A DNA stretch of 64,000 nt, from NCBI GenBank assembly GCA_963824085.1, contig CAWGNT010000026.1, positions 62,001-126,000 on the forward strand, in the 5' to 3' direction. Origin of the DNA: JARRNE01 sp963824085. GTDB lineage: Bacteria > Pseudomonadota > Gammaproteobacteria > Chromatiales > Chromatiaceae. Under the pieces are notes generated by a model that had not been told where the DNA came from, searched no databases, and saw only the letters and a program-made list of their open reading frames with translations. Each line of letters opens with the position of its first letter. The first letter of the stretch is position 1. Both the position numbers and the translations under genes were made by a program. Below, piece after piece: positions 10,141 to 19,077 of the stretch.

Positions 10141-10680
10141 ATGTCCAGATTGCAGAGTGAATACCGCGAGAAGATCGTCGGGCAGCTGAAGGAGCGCTTC
10201 GGCTACGACAGCATCATGCAGGTACCCAGGATCGAGAAGGTCACCTTAAATATGGGCGTTGGCGAGGCCATCGCGGACAAGAAGGTGATGGACAACGCGG
10301 TGTCGGATCTGCGCCGGATCGCCGGCCAGCAGCCAATCGTGACCAACGCGCGCAAGTCGGTCGCTGCCTTCAAGATCCGCGAAGGCTGGCCTATCGGGTG
10401 CAAGGTTACGTTGCGGCGCGAGCGGATGTACGAGTTTCTCGATCGCCTCATCAACATCGCGATTCCCCGTATCCGTGACTTCCGAGGGCTGAATCCCAAG
10501 GCATTCGATGGGCGGGGCAATTACAGCATCGGCGTGCGCGAGCAGATCATCTTCCCCGAGATCGACTACGACAAGATCGATGCGCTGCGTGGGCTCGATA
10601 TCACGATCACGACCACGGCCGGGAGCGACGAAGAGGGACGGGCGTTGCTCGATGCCTTCAAGTTTCCCTTTAGGAGCTGA
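10141..10680 (+). CDS. rplE: 50S ribosomal protein L5
   Basis: L5 binds 5S rRNA and contacts the P-site tRNA; 179 aa from the ATG at 10141, which equals the E. coli length. A GTG at 10129 in the same frame would add four residues and abut the rplX stop, so it cannot be fully excluded. KVTLNMGVGEAI, FKIREGWPIGCKVTLR and RDFRGLNPKAFDGRGNY are diagnostic. Confidence 0.95.
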   Translation: MSRLQSEYREKIVGQLKERFGYDSIMQVPRIEKVTLNMGVGEAIADKKVMDNAVSDLRRIAGQQPIVTNARKSVAAFKIREGWPIGCKVTLRRERMYEFLDRLINIAIPRIRDFRGLNPKAFDGRGNYSIGVREQIIFPEIDYDKIDALRGLDITITTTAGSDEEGRALLDAFKFPFRS

Positions 10681-10689
10681 GAACGGAAC

Positions 10690-10995
10690 ATGGCGAAAAA
10701 GAGCATGGTGGCGCGAGATGTCAAACGCGCCCGAATCATAGCCAAGTATGCCGCCAAGCGGGCGGCCTTGAAGGCGGTCGTCGACGATCGAAGCTCCACC
10801 CAGGAGCAAGTCGAAGAGGCGCTGCTTCGGCTGCAAAAGCTTCCGCGGGATGCGAGTCCCACGCGGCAGCAGCGCCGTTGTCGGGTGACTGGGCGGCCGC
10901 ATGCCGTCTATCGCAAGTTTGGGCTGTCCCGCAACAAGCTGCGCGAAGCGGTCATGCGCGGTGATGTCCCTGGGGTCGTCAAGGCCAGTTGGTAG
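10690..10995 (+). CDS. rpsN: 30S ribosomal protein S14 (zinc-independent long form)
   Basis: S14 is a 30S head protein; 101 aa. This is the long form typical of proteobacteria, lacking the CXXC pairs of the zinc form and keeping only a single cysteine in RQQRRCRVTGRPHAVYRKFG. It follows rplE by nine bases and precedes a 142-bp gap before rpsH in which no gene was seen. Confidence 0.96.
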   Translation: MAKKSMVARDVKRARIIAKYAAKRAALKAVVDDRSSTQEQVEEALLRLQKLPRDASPTRQQRRCRVTGRPHAVYRKFGLSRNKLREAVMRGDVPGVVKASW

Positions 10996-11137
10996 CGCCG
11001 TTGGTGCCGGGCCTGTCCAGCCCAGATGCGCGGGCGGATAGGGCGAAGACGCCACACGCGCCTTCGAGGTTGAACGAGTCATTGTCTGGACAGGTGGGTA
11101 TCGCGTCGTAACGACGGGCTGACCCTAGGAGTCGCAC

Positions 11138-11533
11138 ATGAGTATGTCGGATCCCATTGCGGATATGCTGACCAGAATCCGCAACGCGCAGATTCGCGGC
11201 AAGGTCACCATCACCATGCCGTCTTCCAAGCAGAAGCTGGCCATCGCCAATCTCCTGAAGGACGAGGGATACGTCTCGGAGGTGTCCGTTGAGTCGGAAG
11301 GCGACAAGCCGCAGTTGGTGATCAAGCTCAAGTACCACCGAGGCAAGCCGGTTATCGAGTATTTGAAACGCGTGTCACGTCCGGGGCTGCGCGTCTATCG
11401 GGGGAAGGACGAGCTCCCGAACGTGTGGGCCGGGCTCGGCGTGGCTATCGTGTCCACCTCCCAGGGTTTGATGACCGATCGGGCGGCGCGTAAGGCTGGG
11501 CACGGGGGCGAGATCATCGCCTACGTGGCCTGA
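11138..11533 (+). CDS. rpsH: 30S ribosomal protein S8
   Basis: S8 is a primary 16S-binding protein and the spc-operon autoregulator in E. coli; 131 aa. MSMSDPIADMLTRIRNAQ and the C-terminal STSQGLMTDRAARKAGHGGEI-type sequence are typical. AGGAG lies just upstream of the ATG. Confidence 0.97.
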   Translation: MSMSDPIADMLTRIRNAQIRGKVTITMPSSKQKLAIANLLKDEGYVSEVSVESEGDKPQLVIKLKYHRGKPVIEYLKRVSRPGLRVYRGKDELPNVWAGLGVAIVSTSQGLMTDRAARKAGHGGEIIAYVA

Positions 11534-11550
11534 TCGATAGGAGGCGCGAC

Positions 11551-12084
11551 ATGTCAAGAATTGCGAAGGCACCCATCGCCGTGCCCACGGCCGTCAAGGT
11601 AGACGTCTCCGGACAGGAGGTCACGGTCAGTGGCCCAAAGGGCTCTCTTGGTTGGACTGTGCACCCCAAGGTCAGCGTGGCGCACGAAGACGGACACCTG
11701 AAGGTGGCACCCGCGGTGCAAAGCCACCAGGCTTGGGCGCTGGCGGGGACGACCCGTGCGCTGTTGAGCAACATGGTGACCGGGGCGGGCAGCGGATTTG
11801 CGCGCAAGCTCACCCTGGTGGGCGTGGGATACCGCGCACAAGCGCAGGGTAAGGTCTTGAATCTGAGTCTCGGTTTCTCGCACCCGATCAACTATACGGT
11901 GCCGGAGGGTATCGAGATCACCACCCCGTCGCCAACGGAGATCGTGGTGAGCGGTGCGGACAAGCAGCGGGTCGGGCAGGTGGCCTCGGAGATTCGCGGA
12001 TTTCGCCCGCCTGAGCCTTACAAGGGCAAAGGCGTCCGATACAGCGACGAGCGCGTCCTGCGCAAAGAAGCGAAGAAGAAGTAA
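11551..12084 (+). CDS. rplF: 50S ribosomal protein L6
   Basis: L6 lies near the factor-binding centre; 177 aa, two duplicated alpha/beta domains. The signature GFRPPEPYKGKGVRY near the C-terminus is intact. AGGAGG precedes the ATG. Confidence 0.97.
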   Translation: MSRIAKAPIAVPTAVKVDVSGQEVTVSGPKGSLGWTVHPKVSVAHEDGHLKVAPAVQSHQAWALAGTTRALLSNMVTGAGSGFARKLTLVGVGYRAQAQGKVLNLSLGFSHPINYTVPEGIEITTPSPTEIVVSGADKQRVGQVASEIRGFRPPEPYKGKGVRYSDERVLRKEAKKK

Positions 12085-12095
12085 GGAGCCGAGAG

Positions 12096-12452
12096 ATGGA
12101 CAAGAAGCAAGCCCGCATGCGCCGCGCGGCGCGAGCCCGGGCCAAGATTCGCGAGCTCGGTGTCTACCGTCTGTGCGTCCACCGCACGCCGCGGCACATG
12201 TACGCGCAGGTCATCGCTCCGGGCGGGGGCAAGGTAGTCGCGAGCGCATCGACAGTCGAGAAGGAGCTCCGTCCGACCGCCAAAGGGAGCTCGGGCAATA
12301 TCACTGCGGCCACGGCCGTCGGCAAGACGATCGCGGAGCGCGCGCGCGCGGCTGGGGTCGAGCGGGTCGCCTTTGATCGCTCCGGGTTCCGCTACCACGG
12401 GCGTGTGAAGGCACTGGCTGACGCGGCACGGGAAGGCGGACTGCAAATCTAA
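12096..12452 (+). CDS. rplR: 50S ribosomal protein L18
   Basis: L18 is a 118-aa 5S rRNA-binding protein. The RLCVHRTPRHMYAQVI region, GKTIAERARAAGVERVAFDR and GFRYHGRVKALADAAREGG are conserved. AGGAG upstream supports the start. Confidence 0.96.
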   Translation: MDKKQARMRRAARARAKIRELGVYRLCVHRTPRHMYAQVIAPGGGKVVASASTVEKELRPTAKGSSGNITAATAVGKTIAERARAAGVERVAFDRSGFRYHGRVKALADAAREGGLQI

Positions 12453-12462
12453 GGGTTCCAAG

Positions 12463-12969
12463 ATGGCGAGTTACAATCCGAAGCCGGAAGGCGATGAATT
12501 TCTGGAGAAGCTGGTAGCGGTCAACCGCGTCGCCAAGGTGGTGAAGGGCGGTCGCCAATTCGGTTTCTCGGCACTCACGGTCGTAGGCGACGGCAAGGGT
12601 CGCGTCGGGTTCGGTACCGGGAAGGCGCGCGAGGTCCCGGTGGCCATCCAGAAGGCCATGGAAAGTGCCCGCAAGAATCTGGTCGACATCCGCCTCAAAG
12701 GAACCACTCTGCAGTATCCGACGGTGGGTCGGCACGGGGCCGCGAAGGTCTTCATGCAGCCGGCCTCGGACGGTACAGGCATCATCGCCGGCGGTGCAAT
12801 GCGCGCCGTGTTCGAGGTGCTCGGCGTGCAGAACGTGCTTGCCAAGTGTATCGGCACCAACAATCCCATGAACGTGGTTCAGGCTACGATCGGCGGCCTG
12901 CAGAACATGTCCGATGCGGAGAGCGTCGCCGCCAAACGCGGTAAGACCGTCGAGGAAATCCTGGGGTAA
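12463..12969 (+). CDS. rpsE: 30S ribosomal protein S5
   Basis: S5 affects decoding fidelity and is a spectinomycin target; 168 aa. The N-terminal RNA-binding half has VVKGGRQFGFSALTVVGD and GRVGFGTGKAREV; the C-terminal half has GGAMRAVFEVLGVQNVLAK. The loop sequence appears wild type. Confidence 0.97.
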   Translation: MASYNPKPEGDEFLEKLVAVNRVAKVVKGGRQFGFSALTVVGDGKGRVGFGTGKAREVPVAIQKAMESARKNLVDIRLKGTTLQYPTVGRHGAAKVFMQPASDGTGIIAGGAMRAVFEVLGVQNVLAKCIGTNNPMNVVQATIGGLQNMSDAESVAAKRGKTVEEILG

Positions 12970-12972
12970 CCG

Positions 12973-13179
12973 ATGGCAGACAAGAAGACGATGAGGGTTA
13001 GTCTGGTGCGCAGCGTCCACGGTCGTTTGGCCTCGCACCAGGCTTGCGTGCGCGGGCTTGGCTTGCGGCGTATGCACCAGGTCGTCGAGGTCGAGGACAC
13101 ACCCGAGACCCGCGGCATGGTGAACAAGGTCTCCTATATGGTCCGGGTGTTGGAGGAATCCTCACATGCACCTCAATGA
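12973..13179 (+). CDS. rpmD: 50S ribosomal protein L30
   Basis: L30 is a small 50S protein; 68 aa, somewhat longer than the usual 59-61 aa because of a C-terminal tail ending SSHAPQ. The core VRSVHGRLASHQACVRGLGLRRM is typical. Its last 14 bases overlap the start of rplO in another frame. Confidence 0.94.
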   Translation: MADKKTMRVSLVRSVHGRLASHQACVRGLGLRRMHQVVEVEDTPETRGMVNKVSYMVRVLEESSHAPQ

Positions 13180-13600
13180 GCTCAAGCCCGCCGCAGGCGG
13201 GAAGCGCCCGGCGAAGCGCGTCGGCCGCGGCATCGGCAGCGGCCTCGGCAAGACCGCCGGGCGTGGCCACAAGGGCCAAAGGGCGCGCGCCGGCGGTTTT
13301 CACAAGGTCGGGTTCGAAGGCGGGCAGATGCCGCTACAGCGGCGCCTGCCGAAGATCGGCTTCCGCTCCCGAAAGTCGCAGGAGCGCGACCAGATTCGGC
13401 TGCACGAGTTGCGGCGAGTCGACGGCGACCTGGTGGACATGAAGGCGCTCCTCGCTGCCGGACTCATCGGCGCGGGCACCCGCGTGGTGAAGATCATCGC
13501 TTCCGGGTCCATCGACCGCGCCCTGACGGTGCGCGGAGTGGGCGTGACCAAAGGCGCTCGCGCCGCCATCGAGGCGGCGGGCGGTACCGTCGAGGCCTAA
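13166..13600 (+). CDS. rplO: 50S ribosomal protein L15
   Basis: L15 is a late assembly protein; 144 aa. MHLNELKPAAGGKRPAKRVG and the glycine-rich GIGSGLGKTAGRGHKGQ segment are diagnostic, as is FEGGQMPLQRRLPK. The ATG lies inside the end of rpmD and is preceded by GGAGGAAT. Confidence 0.96.
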   Translation: MHLNELKPAAGGKRPAKRVGRGIGSGLGKTAGRGHKGQRARAGGFHKVGFEGGQMPLQRRLPKIGFRSRKSQERDQIRLHELRRVDGDLVDMKALLAAGLIGAGTRVVKIIASGSIDRALTVRGVGVTKGARAAIEAAGGTVEA

Positions 13601-13621
13601 CGAGAACACCCGCATAATCTG

Positions 13622-14974
13622 ATGGCTCGCAACACCAATTCTATGGTCGGCGCGCTCAGCGGGATGGGGCGGCTCACCGAGCTGCGCCAGCGGCTGCTGT
13701 TCCTGTTGGGTGCGCTCCTCGTTTATCGCATCGGGACATTCATACCCGTGCCGGGGGTGAATCCCGAGGCGCTCGCGATCTTGTTCGAGCAGAACCAGGG
13801 ATCCATCCTTGATATGTTCAACATGTTCTCGGGTGGCGCCCTACAGCGGGCGAGCCTTCTTGCGCTCGGGATCATGCCCTACATCTCCGCGTCCATCATC
13901 GTGCAGCTCATGAGCTCGGTCATTCCGAAGCTTGAGCAGCTAAAAAAGGAGGGGGAGCAGGGACGCCGCAAGATCACCCAGTACACGCGCTACGGGACCG
14001 TCTTCCTCGCGACCTTCCAGGCCATCGGCATCTCGATCGCCCTGCAGGGACAGTCGGCGGGCGGATCCGCTATCGTCACTCATACAGGGTACGGTTTCGT
14101 ATTCACGGCCACCGTGTCGTTGGTCACAGGTACCATGTTCTTGATGTGGCTCGGCGAGCAGATCACCGAGCGCGGCATCGGCAACGGCATTTCACTCATC
14201 ATCTTCGCGGGCATCGTTGCGGGCTTACCGCGGGCCATTGGCGGCACCCTCGAGCTCGTGCGCACCGGTGAGATGAACGCGCTCGCGGTGCTAGCGCTCT
14301 TTGCGCTGGTATTGGCCGTCACCGCCTTCGTTGTCTTCGTCGAGCGTGGTCAGCGACGAATTACGGTGAATTACGCACGGCGCCAGCAAGGCAGGCGAAT
14401 GCTTGCCGCCCAGAGCACCCACCTCCCGCTCAAGCTCAATATGGCGGGCGTGATTCCGCCAATCTTCGCCTCGAGCATCATCCTGTTTCCGGGGACGCTG
14501 GGGAAGTGGTTCGGGACATCGGAGAACTTTCGCTGGCTGCAAGACTTCACGAGCAAACTCGCCCCCGGCGAGCCCATCTACGTCATCCTATATTCATTGG
14601 CCATCGTGTTTTTCTGCTTCTTCTACACGGCACTCGTGTTCAACGCGAAGGAGACGGCGGATAATCTGAAGCGCTCCGGCGCTTTTGTCCCAGGTATCCG
14701 TCCGGGCGAGCAGACGGCCCGCTACATCGACGGAGTCATGACGCGCCTCACCGCGGCGGGTGCCCTCTATATCACTGCGGTGTGTCTCTTGCCGGAGTTC
14801 CTCATCGTGGGCTGGAATGTGCCCTTCTATTTCGGCGGTACCTCGTTATTGATCGTTGTGGTCGTTGTCATGGACTTCATGGCACAGGTGCAGGCTCACC
14901 TCATGTCACACCAGTACGAGGGGCTGATGAAGAAGGCCAATCTCAAAGCACCGGGTGCGGGGATGATCCGCTAA
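13622..14974 (+). CDS. secY: Protein translocase channel subunit SecY
   Basis: SecY is the central inner-membrane pore of the Sec translocon, 450 aa with ten predicted membrane helices. Recognisable segments are YRIGTFIPVPGVNPEAL, LGIMPYISASIIVQLM, the RGIGNGISLIIF loop and the cytoplasmic GIRPGEQTARYID. It is the last large gene of the spc block, followed by rpmJ after 44 bases. Confidence 0.98.
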   Translation: MARNTNSMVGALSGMGRLTELRQRLLFLLGALLVYRIGTFIPVPGVNPEALAILFEQNQGSILDMFNMFSGGALQRASLLALGIMPYISASIIVQLMSSVIPKLEQLKKEGEQGRRKITQYTRYGTVFLATFQAIGISIALQGQSAGGSAIVTHTGYGFVFTATVSLVTGTMFLMWLGEQITERGIGNGISLIIFAGIVAGLPRAIGGTLELVRTGEMNALAVLALFALVLAVTAFVVFVERGQRRITVNYARRQQGRRMLAAQSTHLPLKLNMAGVIPPIFASSIILFPGTLGKWFGTSENFRWLQDFTSKLAPGEPIYVILYSLAIVFFCFFYTALVFNAKETADNLKRSGAFVPGIRPGEQTARYIDGVMTRLTAAGALYITAVCLLPEFLIVGWNVPFYFGGTSLLIVVVVVMDFMAQVQAHLMSHQYEGLMKKANLKAPGAGMIR

Positions 14975-15018
14975 CGACCTGGGGCAACGGATACAAGTAG
15001 TTGACGGGAGTAGACGGT

Positions 15019-15132
15019 ATGAAGGTCAGGGCTTCGGTAAAGCGGGTCTGTCGCCATTGCAAGGTCATACGCCGGAATGGGATTGTGCGGGTGATCTGTA
15101 AGGACCCAAAGCACAAGCAACGCCAGGGCTGA
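15019..15132 (+). CDS. rpmJ: 50S ribosomal protein L36 (zinc-binding form)
   Basis: The frame encodes 37 aa starting MKVRASVKRVCRHCKVI and ending KHKQRQG. Cys11, Cys14, Cys27 and His32 form the CCCH zinc site of the C+ type of L36, so this copy depends on zinc. It is the normal last gene of the spc block, between secY and rpsM. The start is supported by GGGAG 14 bases upstream and by the fixed family length. Confidence 0.95.
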   Translation: MKVRASVKRVCRHCKVIRRNGIVRVICKDPKHKQRQG

Positions 15133-15142
15133 CGCCTTTTCG

Positions 15143-15170
15143 TTGATTTTTCCTGTAGTTCTGGTATTCT
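15143..15170 (+). promoter_or_regulatory. Candidate sigma-70 promoter for the alpha operon
   Basis: TTGATT at 15143-15148 and TATTCT at 15165-15170 are separated by 16 bases, and a TGG directly before the -10 box gives an extended -10. The site is in the 85-bp rpmJ-rpsM gap in a locally AT-richer stretch, about 48 bases upstream of rpsM. It would allow rpsM-rplQ expression independent of the upstream blocks. Inference from motif only. Confidence 0.5.
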
Positions 15171-15217
15171 GCGCTGTTTTCGCGCGCCGCGCGTGAACGG
15201 ACTGGAGATCGTAGAGA

Positions 15218-15574
15218 ATGGCCCGTATTGCCGGTGTCAATATTCCCGATAGGAAGCATGCCGTCATCGCCTTGACGGCGATTTACGGCGTCGGTCGTAC
15301 CCGCGCTGCCGAGATTTGCAACGGCGCTGGGGTGGCTCTGGATGCCAGGATTCGGGACCTCACGGAGGAGGAGGTCGACAAGCTCCGCGCCGAAGTCGCC
15401 AAGCTTAGCGTCGAAGGCGATTTGCGCCGAGAGGTGTCGATGAACATCAAGCGTCTCATGGACCTCGGGTGCAACCGAGGCATCCGGCACCGGCGTGGGC
15501 TGCCGCTTCGCGGGCAGCGCACGCGGACCAACGCGCGCACCCGCAAGGGACCGCGGCGACCGATCAAGAGATAA
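15218..15574 (+). CDS. rpsM: 30S ribosomal protein S13
   Basis: S13 contacts the P-site tRNA and the 50S subunit; 118 aa. MARIAGVNIPDRKHAVIALT, the helix-two-turn-helix ending in GVGRTRA, and the C-terminal RGLPLRGQRTRTNARTRKGP are intact. It is the first alpha-operon gene. Confidence 0.97.
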   Translation: MARIAGVNIPDRKHAVIALTAIYGVGRTRAAEICNGAGVALDARIRDLTEEEVDKLRAEVAKLSVEGDLRREVSMNIKRLMDLGCNRGIRHRRGLPLRGQRTRTNARTRKGPRRPIKR

Positions 15575-15611
15575 CAAGCGCTTGGGCTCAAGAGACCATT
15601 GGTAAGATTTG

Positions 15612-15998
15612 ATGGCAAAACCGACCCGTACTCGCAAGAAGGTAAAGAAGCAGGTGGCCGATGGTATTGCCCACGTCCATGCTTCCTTCAATAACACCAT
15701 CATTACCATCACGGACCGTCAAGGTAACGTGCTTGGCTGGGCGACGGCAGGGGGTTCCGGCTTCCGCGGCTCCAGGAAGAGCACTCCCTTTGCGGCGCAG
15801 GTGGCGGCGGATCGGGTTGGACAGGCCGTCAAGGAGTTCGGTCTTCGCAATCTCGATGTCAATGTGAAGGGCCCCGGACCCGGACGGGAGTCGTCCGTAC
15901 GGGCACTCAACAATGCGGGTTTCAAGATCACCAGCATCACCGACGTGACGCCCATACCCCATAACGGGTGTCGACCGCCCAAGAAGCGGCGCGTCTAA
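15612..15998 (+). CDS. rpsK: 30S ribosomal protein S11
   Basis: S11 lies on the 30S platform; 128 aa from the ATG at 15612. A TTG one codon upstream is in frame but unneeded. ASFNNTIITITDRQGN, GFRGSRKSTPFAAQVAA and DVTPIPHNGCRPPKKRRV are family signatures, the last including the Asn-Gly site of isoaspartate formation known in E. coli S11. Confidence 0.97.
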   Translation: MAKPTRTRKKVKKQVADGIAHVHASFNNTIITITDRQGNVLGWATAGGSGFRGSRKSTPFAAQVAADRVGQAVKEFGLRNLDVNVKGPGPGRESSVRALNNAGFKITSITDVTPIPHNGCRPPKKRRV

Positions 15999-16017
15999 GA
16001 ATCGGGCAGGAATAGAC

Positions 16018-16638
16018 ATGGCAAGGTACACAGGTCCCACCTGCAAGCTGGCGCGGCGCGAGGGGACGGATCTCTCGCTCAAGAGCCGCGCCCGCTCGTT
16101 GGACACAAAGTGCAACTTGGAAAAGCTGCCGGGGCAGTCCGGTGATCGCCGCCGGCGATTGTCGGATTACGGGGGGCAGCTGCGGGAGAAACAGAAGGTC
16201 CGCCGCATCTACGGTGTGATGGAGAAGCAGTTCCGCAACTATTACCAGAAGGCTGCCGGTACCAAGGGCGCTACGGGCGAGAACCTGCTGCGGCTCCTGG
16301 AGCGGCGGCTCGACAACGTTGTTTACCGTATGGGGTTCGGCGCTACCCGTCCCGAGGCACGGCAGCTGGTCAGCCACAAGGGAATCCTGGTTAACGGGAA
16401 GACGGTCAATATTCCCTCTTATCTCGTCAGCGAAGAGGACCAGATCGAGGTCCGGGAAAAGGCCAAGAAGCAGGTCCGCGTGCAGAATGCCCTGGCCTTG
16501 GCCGAGCAATACGGCTTTGTCGACTGGATCGAAGTGGACACGAATGCCCTGAAGGGCGTTTTGAAGCGCATTCCCGACCGCTCGGACCTCCCGGCAGACA
16601 TCAATGAATCGCTGATCGTGGAGTTGTACTCCAAGTAA
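16018..16638 (+). CDS. rpsD: 30S ribosomal protein S4
   Basis: S4 is a primary 16S assembly protein and the alpha-operon repressor in E. coli; 206 aa. It has an N-terminal MARYTGPTCKLARREG region without the zinc CXXC pair, and an S4 RNA-binding domain with RLDNVVYRMGFGATRPEARQLVSHKGILVNG (about residues 99-129). Confidence 0.97.
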   Translation: MARYTGPTCKLARREGTDLSLKSRARSLDTKCNLEKLPGQSGDRRRRLSDYGGQLREKQKVRRIYGVMEKQFRNYYQKAAGTKGATGENLLRLLERRLDNVVYRMGFGATRPEARQLVSHKGILVNGKTVNIPSYLVSEEDQIEVREKAKKQVRVQNALALAEQYGFVDWIEVDTNALKGVLKRIPDRSDLPADINESLIVELYSK

Positions 16639-16662
16639 GAAGGGACGGAGAGGGTTTTTTGC

Positions 16663-17673
16663 ATGGCTGATGCTGTTAGCGACTTCCTCAAGCCGCGGAT
16701 CGTCAAGGTAGAGCCGGTTGATGGGAAGCGCAGTCATGCTCGGGTTTCACTCGAGCCGCTCGAGCGCGGTTTCGGTCACACCCTGGGCAACGCACTGCGC
16801 CGTATCCTTCTGTCCTCCATGTCGGGCTGCGCGGTCACAGAGGTAGAGATCCAAGGGGTCCTGCATGAATACACCACCCTCGAGGGTGTGCAAGAGGATG
16901 TGCTGGAGATCCTGCTCAACCTTAAAGACCTCGCGATCTCGATGAAGGGTAAGGACGAGGCGACCTTTACCCTCTCCAAGAAGGGGCCTGGTCCGGTGCT
17001 GGCGGGGGATATCGCCCTCGACCATACGGCGGAGATCACCAATCCGGGGCTGGTAGTTGCCAACATCACCGGCGACACCACGCTCAGCATGACACTCACC
17101 GTGCGGCGCGGCCGCGGCTATGAGCCCGCTACTGCGAGGGAAGACGATTCCGCGGACCGTCCGATCGGAAAGCTGCAGCTTGATGCGTCATTCAGCCCGA
17201 TCCGGCGCGTCGCAATCGACGTCCAATCCGCCCGTGTCGAGCAGCGTACGGACCTGGATCGACTGGTCATCGACCTAGAGACCAATGGCACGATCGATCC
17301 GAAGGGCGCGATTCAGAAGGCCGCGGCTATCTTGCGAGATCAGCTCTCCAGCTTCGTTGCCCTAGAGGGGTCGGCGCCTAGTGAGCTTGGCGAGGAGTTG
17401 AGCTCCGTCCAGCCGCCGATCGACCCCATATTGTTGAGGCCGGTGGACGACTTGGAGCTGACTGTGCGTTCTGCCAACTGTCTGAAGGCCGAGAACATCT
17501 ATCTGATCGGCGATCTCATTCAGCGCACCGAAGTGGAGCTGCTCAAGACGCCGAACCTTGGCAAGAAGTCCCTCACGGAGATCAAAGACGTGCTGGCGAC
17601 ACGAGGCCTCTCGCTGGGTATGCGTTTGGAGAACTGGCCGCCTGAGAACATCGACGAGCTTGCCGTTAAATAA
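16663..17673 (+). CDS. rpoA: DNA-directed RNA polymerase alpha subunit
   Basis: Alpha assembles the polymerase core and contacts UP elements and activators; 336 aa. The N-terminal domain has LEPLERGFGHTLGNALRRILLSS (about residues 30-52), and the C-terminal domain after about residue 250 has the helix-hairpin-helix TPNLGKKSLTEIKDVLATRG. It lies between rpsD and rplQ as in E. coli. Confidence 0.98.
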   Translation: MADAVSDFLKPRIVKVEPVDGKRSHARVSLEPLERGFGHTLGNALRRILLSSMSGCAVTEVEIQGVLHEYTTLEGVQEDVLEILLNLKDLAISMKGKDEATFTLSKKGPGPVLAGDIALDHTAEITNPGLVVANITGDTTLSMTLTVRRGRGYEPATAREDDSADRPIGKLQLDASFSPIRRVAIDVQSARVEQRTDLDRLVIDLETNGTIDPKGAIQKAAAILRDQLSSFVALEGSAPSELGEELSSVQPPIDPILLRPVDDLELTVRSANCLKAENIYLIGDLIQRTEVELLKTPNLGKKSLTEIKDVLATRGLSLGMRLENWPPENIDELAVK

Positions 17674-17700
17674 GCACGACCGTACCCCGGGGACAAGATC

Positions 17701-18093
17701 ATGCGCCACCGCAAGACCGGAAGGCACCTGAACCGAACCAGCGCACATCGCGACGCTATGTTTCGCAACATGGCGTGCTCGCTTTTCCGCCACGAGCTCA
17801 TCAGGACAACTGTTCCCAAGGCGAAGGAGCTGCGGCGGGTCGCCGAGCCTTTGATCACGATGGCGAAGACGGACTCCGTTCATAAGCGGAGGGTTGCCTT
17901 CTCCCGTCTGCGAGACAAAGAAGCGGTCGGCAAGCTCTTCGGCGAGCTCGGCCCTCGCTATGAGGCGCGTCCGGGCGGCTATCTGCGGATACTGAAATGT
18001 GGATTCCGAGCCGGAGATGCGGCGCCGATGGCCTATGTGGAGCTGGTAGATCGGCCCGCGCCTGCGGAGGGCGCGGCGACAGACGGGGATTAG
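17701..18093 (+). CDS. rplQ: 50S ribosomal protein L17
   Basis: L17 is a 130-aa tunnel-exit protein. MRHRKTGRHLNRTSAHRDAM, LFRHELIRTTVPKAKELRRVAEPLIT and GGYLRILKCGFRAGDAAPMAY are typical. It is the last gene of the ribosomal superoperon, and a terminator follows 26 bases later. Confidence 0.97.
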   Translation: MRHRKTGRHLNRTSAHRDAMFRNMACSLFRHELIRTTVPKAKELRRVAEPLITMAKTDSVHKRRVAFSRLRDKEAVGKLFGELGPRYEARPGGYLRILKCGFRAGDAAPMAYVELVDRPAPAEGAATDGD

Positions 18094-18119
18094 TGTGCCG
18101 CCGCGTCTCAGCAACGACA

Positions 18120-18140
18120 CCGGGCTTTGCCCGGTTTCTT
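18120..18140 (+). terminator. Rho-independent terminator of the ribosomal superoperon
   Basis: CCGGGC-TTT-GCCCGG forms a perfect six-base stem with a three-base loop at 18120-18134, followed by TTTCTT. It lies between the rplQ stop and the next start, where the ribosomal transcript is expected to end. Confidence 0.8.
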
Positions 18141-18155
18141 GTCTCAGGGATTAAC

Positions 18156-18903
18156 ATGGAGGGGGTGAGGGGCATAGCACTCGTCACCGACTTCGGCGAC
18201 GGGGGGCCCTATGTAGGACAGATGGAGCTGCGCCTCGCCGAGCTGGCTCCCGAAGTCCCGGTGACGCAGCTCGTATCGGACCTGCCGCCCTTTCGTCCCG
18301 ACCTTGCCGCCTACCTGTTGCCCGCCCTGGCGCGAGACATCGCGGCGCCGACCTTGTATCTGTGTGTCGTCGATCCTGGCGTAGGCGGCGAGCGCGCGGT
18401 GCTGGCCGTGGAAGCGGACGGCAACTGGTTCGTCGGGCCCGACAACGGTCTTCTAGCTATCGTCGTTCGTCGTGCGATACGCTGTCAGGTGTTGCGGGTC
18501 GGTTGGCGTCCGGAGACCATGTCCGAGAGCTTTCACGGAAGGGATCTGTTCGCCCCGGTGGCGGCAATGCTGACCAAGGGAGAGTCGCTGGAAGCGCACG
18601 CTGTCGGCGACGACGACCATGGAGGGGAGCGGCTGGTCAGATGAGCTGTCGCGCATCGTCTACGCGGATCGCTACGGCAACCTGATGACGGGCTTGCGCG
18701 CCGCACGCTTGGACTGTCACGCAGCCATTCAGGCCGGCGGGCGAATCCTCCGTTTTGCCCGTACCTTTTGCGAGGTCCCGAGTGGTGGTGCCTTCTGGTA
18801 CGAGAACGCTTTCGGTTTGGTCGAGTTGGCGGTCAATCAGGGCCGCGCGGACCGCCTGCTCGGCGTGACAGCTGGCGATCCGGTCACGGCCGTCGCCGCC
18901 TGA
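18156..18903 (+). pseudogene. SAM hydroxide adenosyltransferase (DUF62), frameshifted
   Basis: The first frame, from the ATG at 18156 to a stop at 18644, reads LVTDFGDGGPYVGQM, VVDPGVGGERAVL, FVGPDNGLL and FHGRDLFAPVAA. These are the N-terminal domain motifs of the DUF62/SAM hydroxide adenosyltransferase family, which hydrolyses S-adenosylmethionine to adenosine and methionine. The C-terminal half (DELSRIVYADRYGNLMTG onward) continues in the +1 frame from about 18619 to 18903. One extra base within the GACGACGACC region near 18605-18620 would explain the split. It could be a real inactivating mutation, an assembly error, or two separately started chains, since an ATG lies at 18619. The gene stands just behind the ribosomal terminator. 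Confidence 0.8.
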
Positions 18904-19077
18904 GGCTGGTTCCGACACGGCCTCGCTGATGCCCCGCGCTGCGGGGTAGAGTGGCGATGCGCGGCGGCCGTCCCTCGCCATCGTGTCGCCCCCAGCTTCG
19001 CGACGAGTTGGCACTTTCGCACGTCAAGCCTAGGGTGCGTTCAGCTGCCGTCAAAAGGCGCTCGGCGGTCCCCTCGG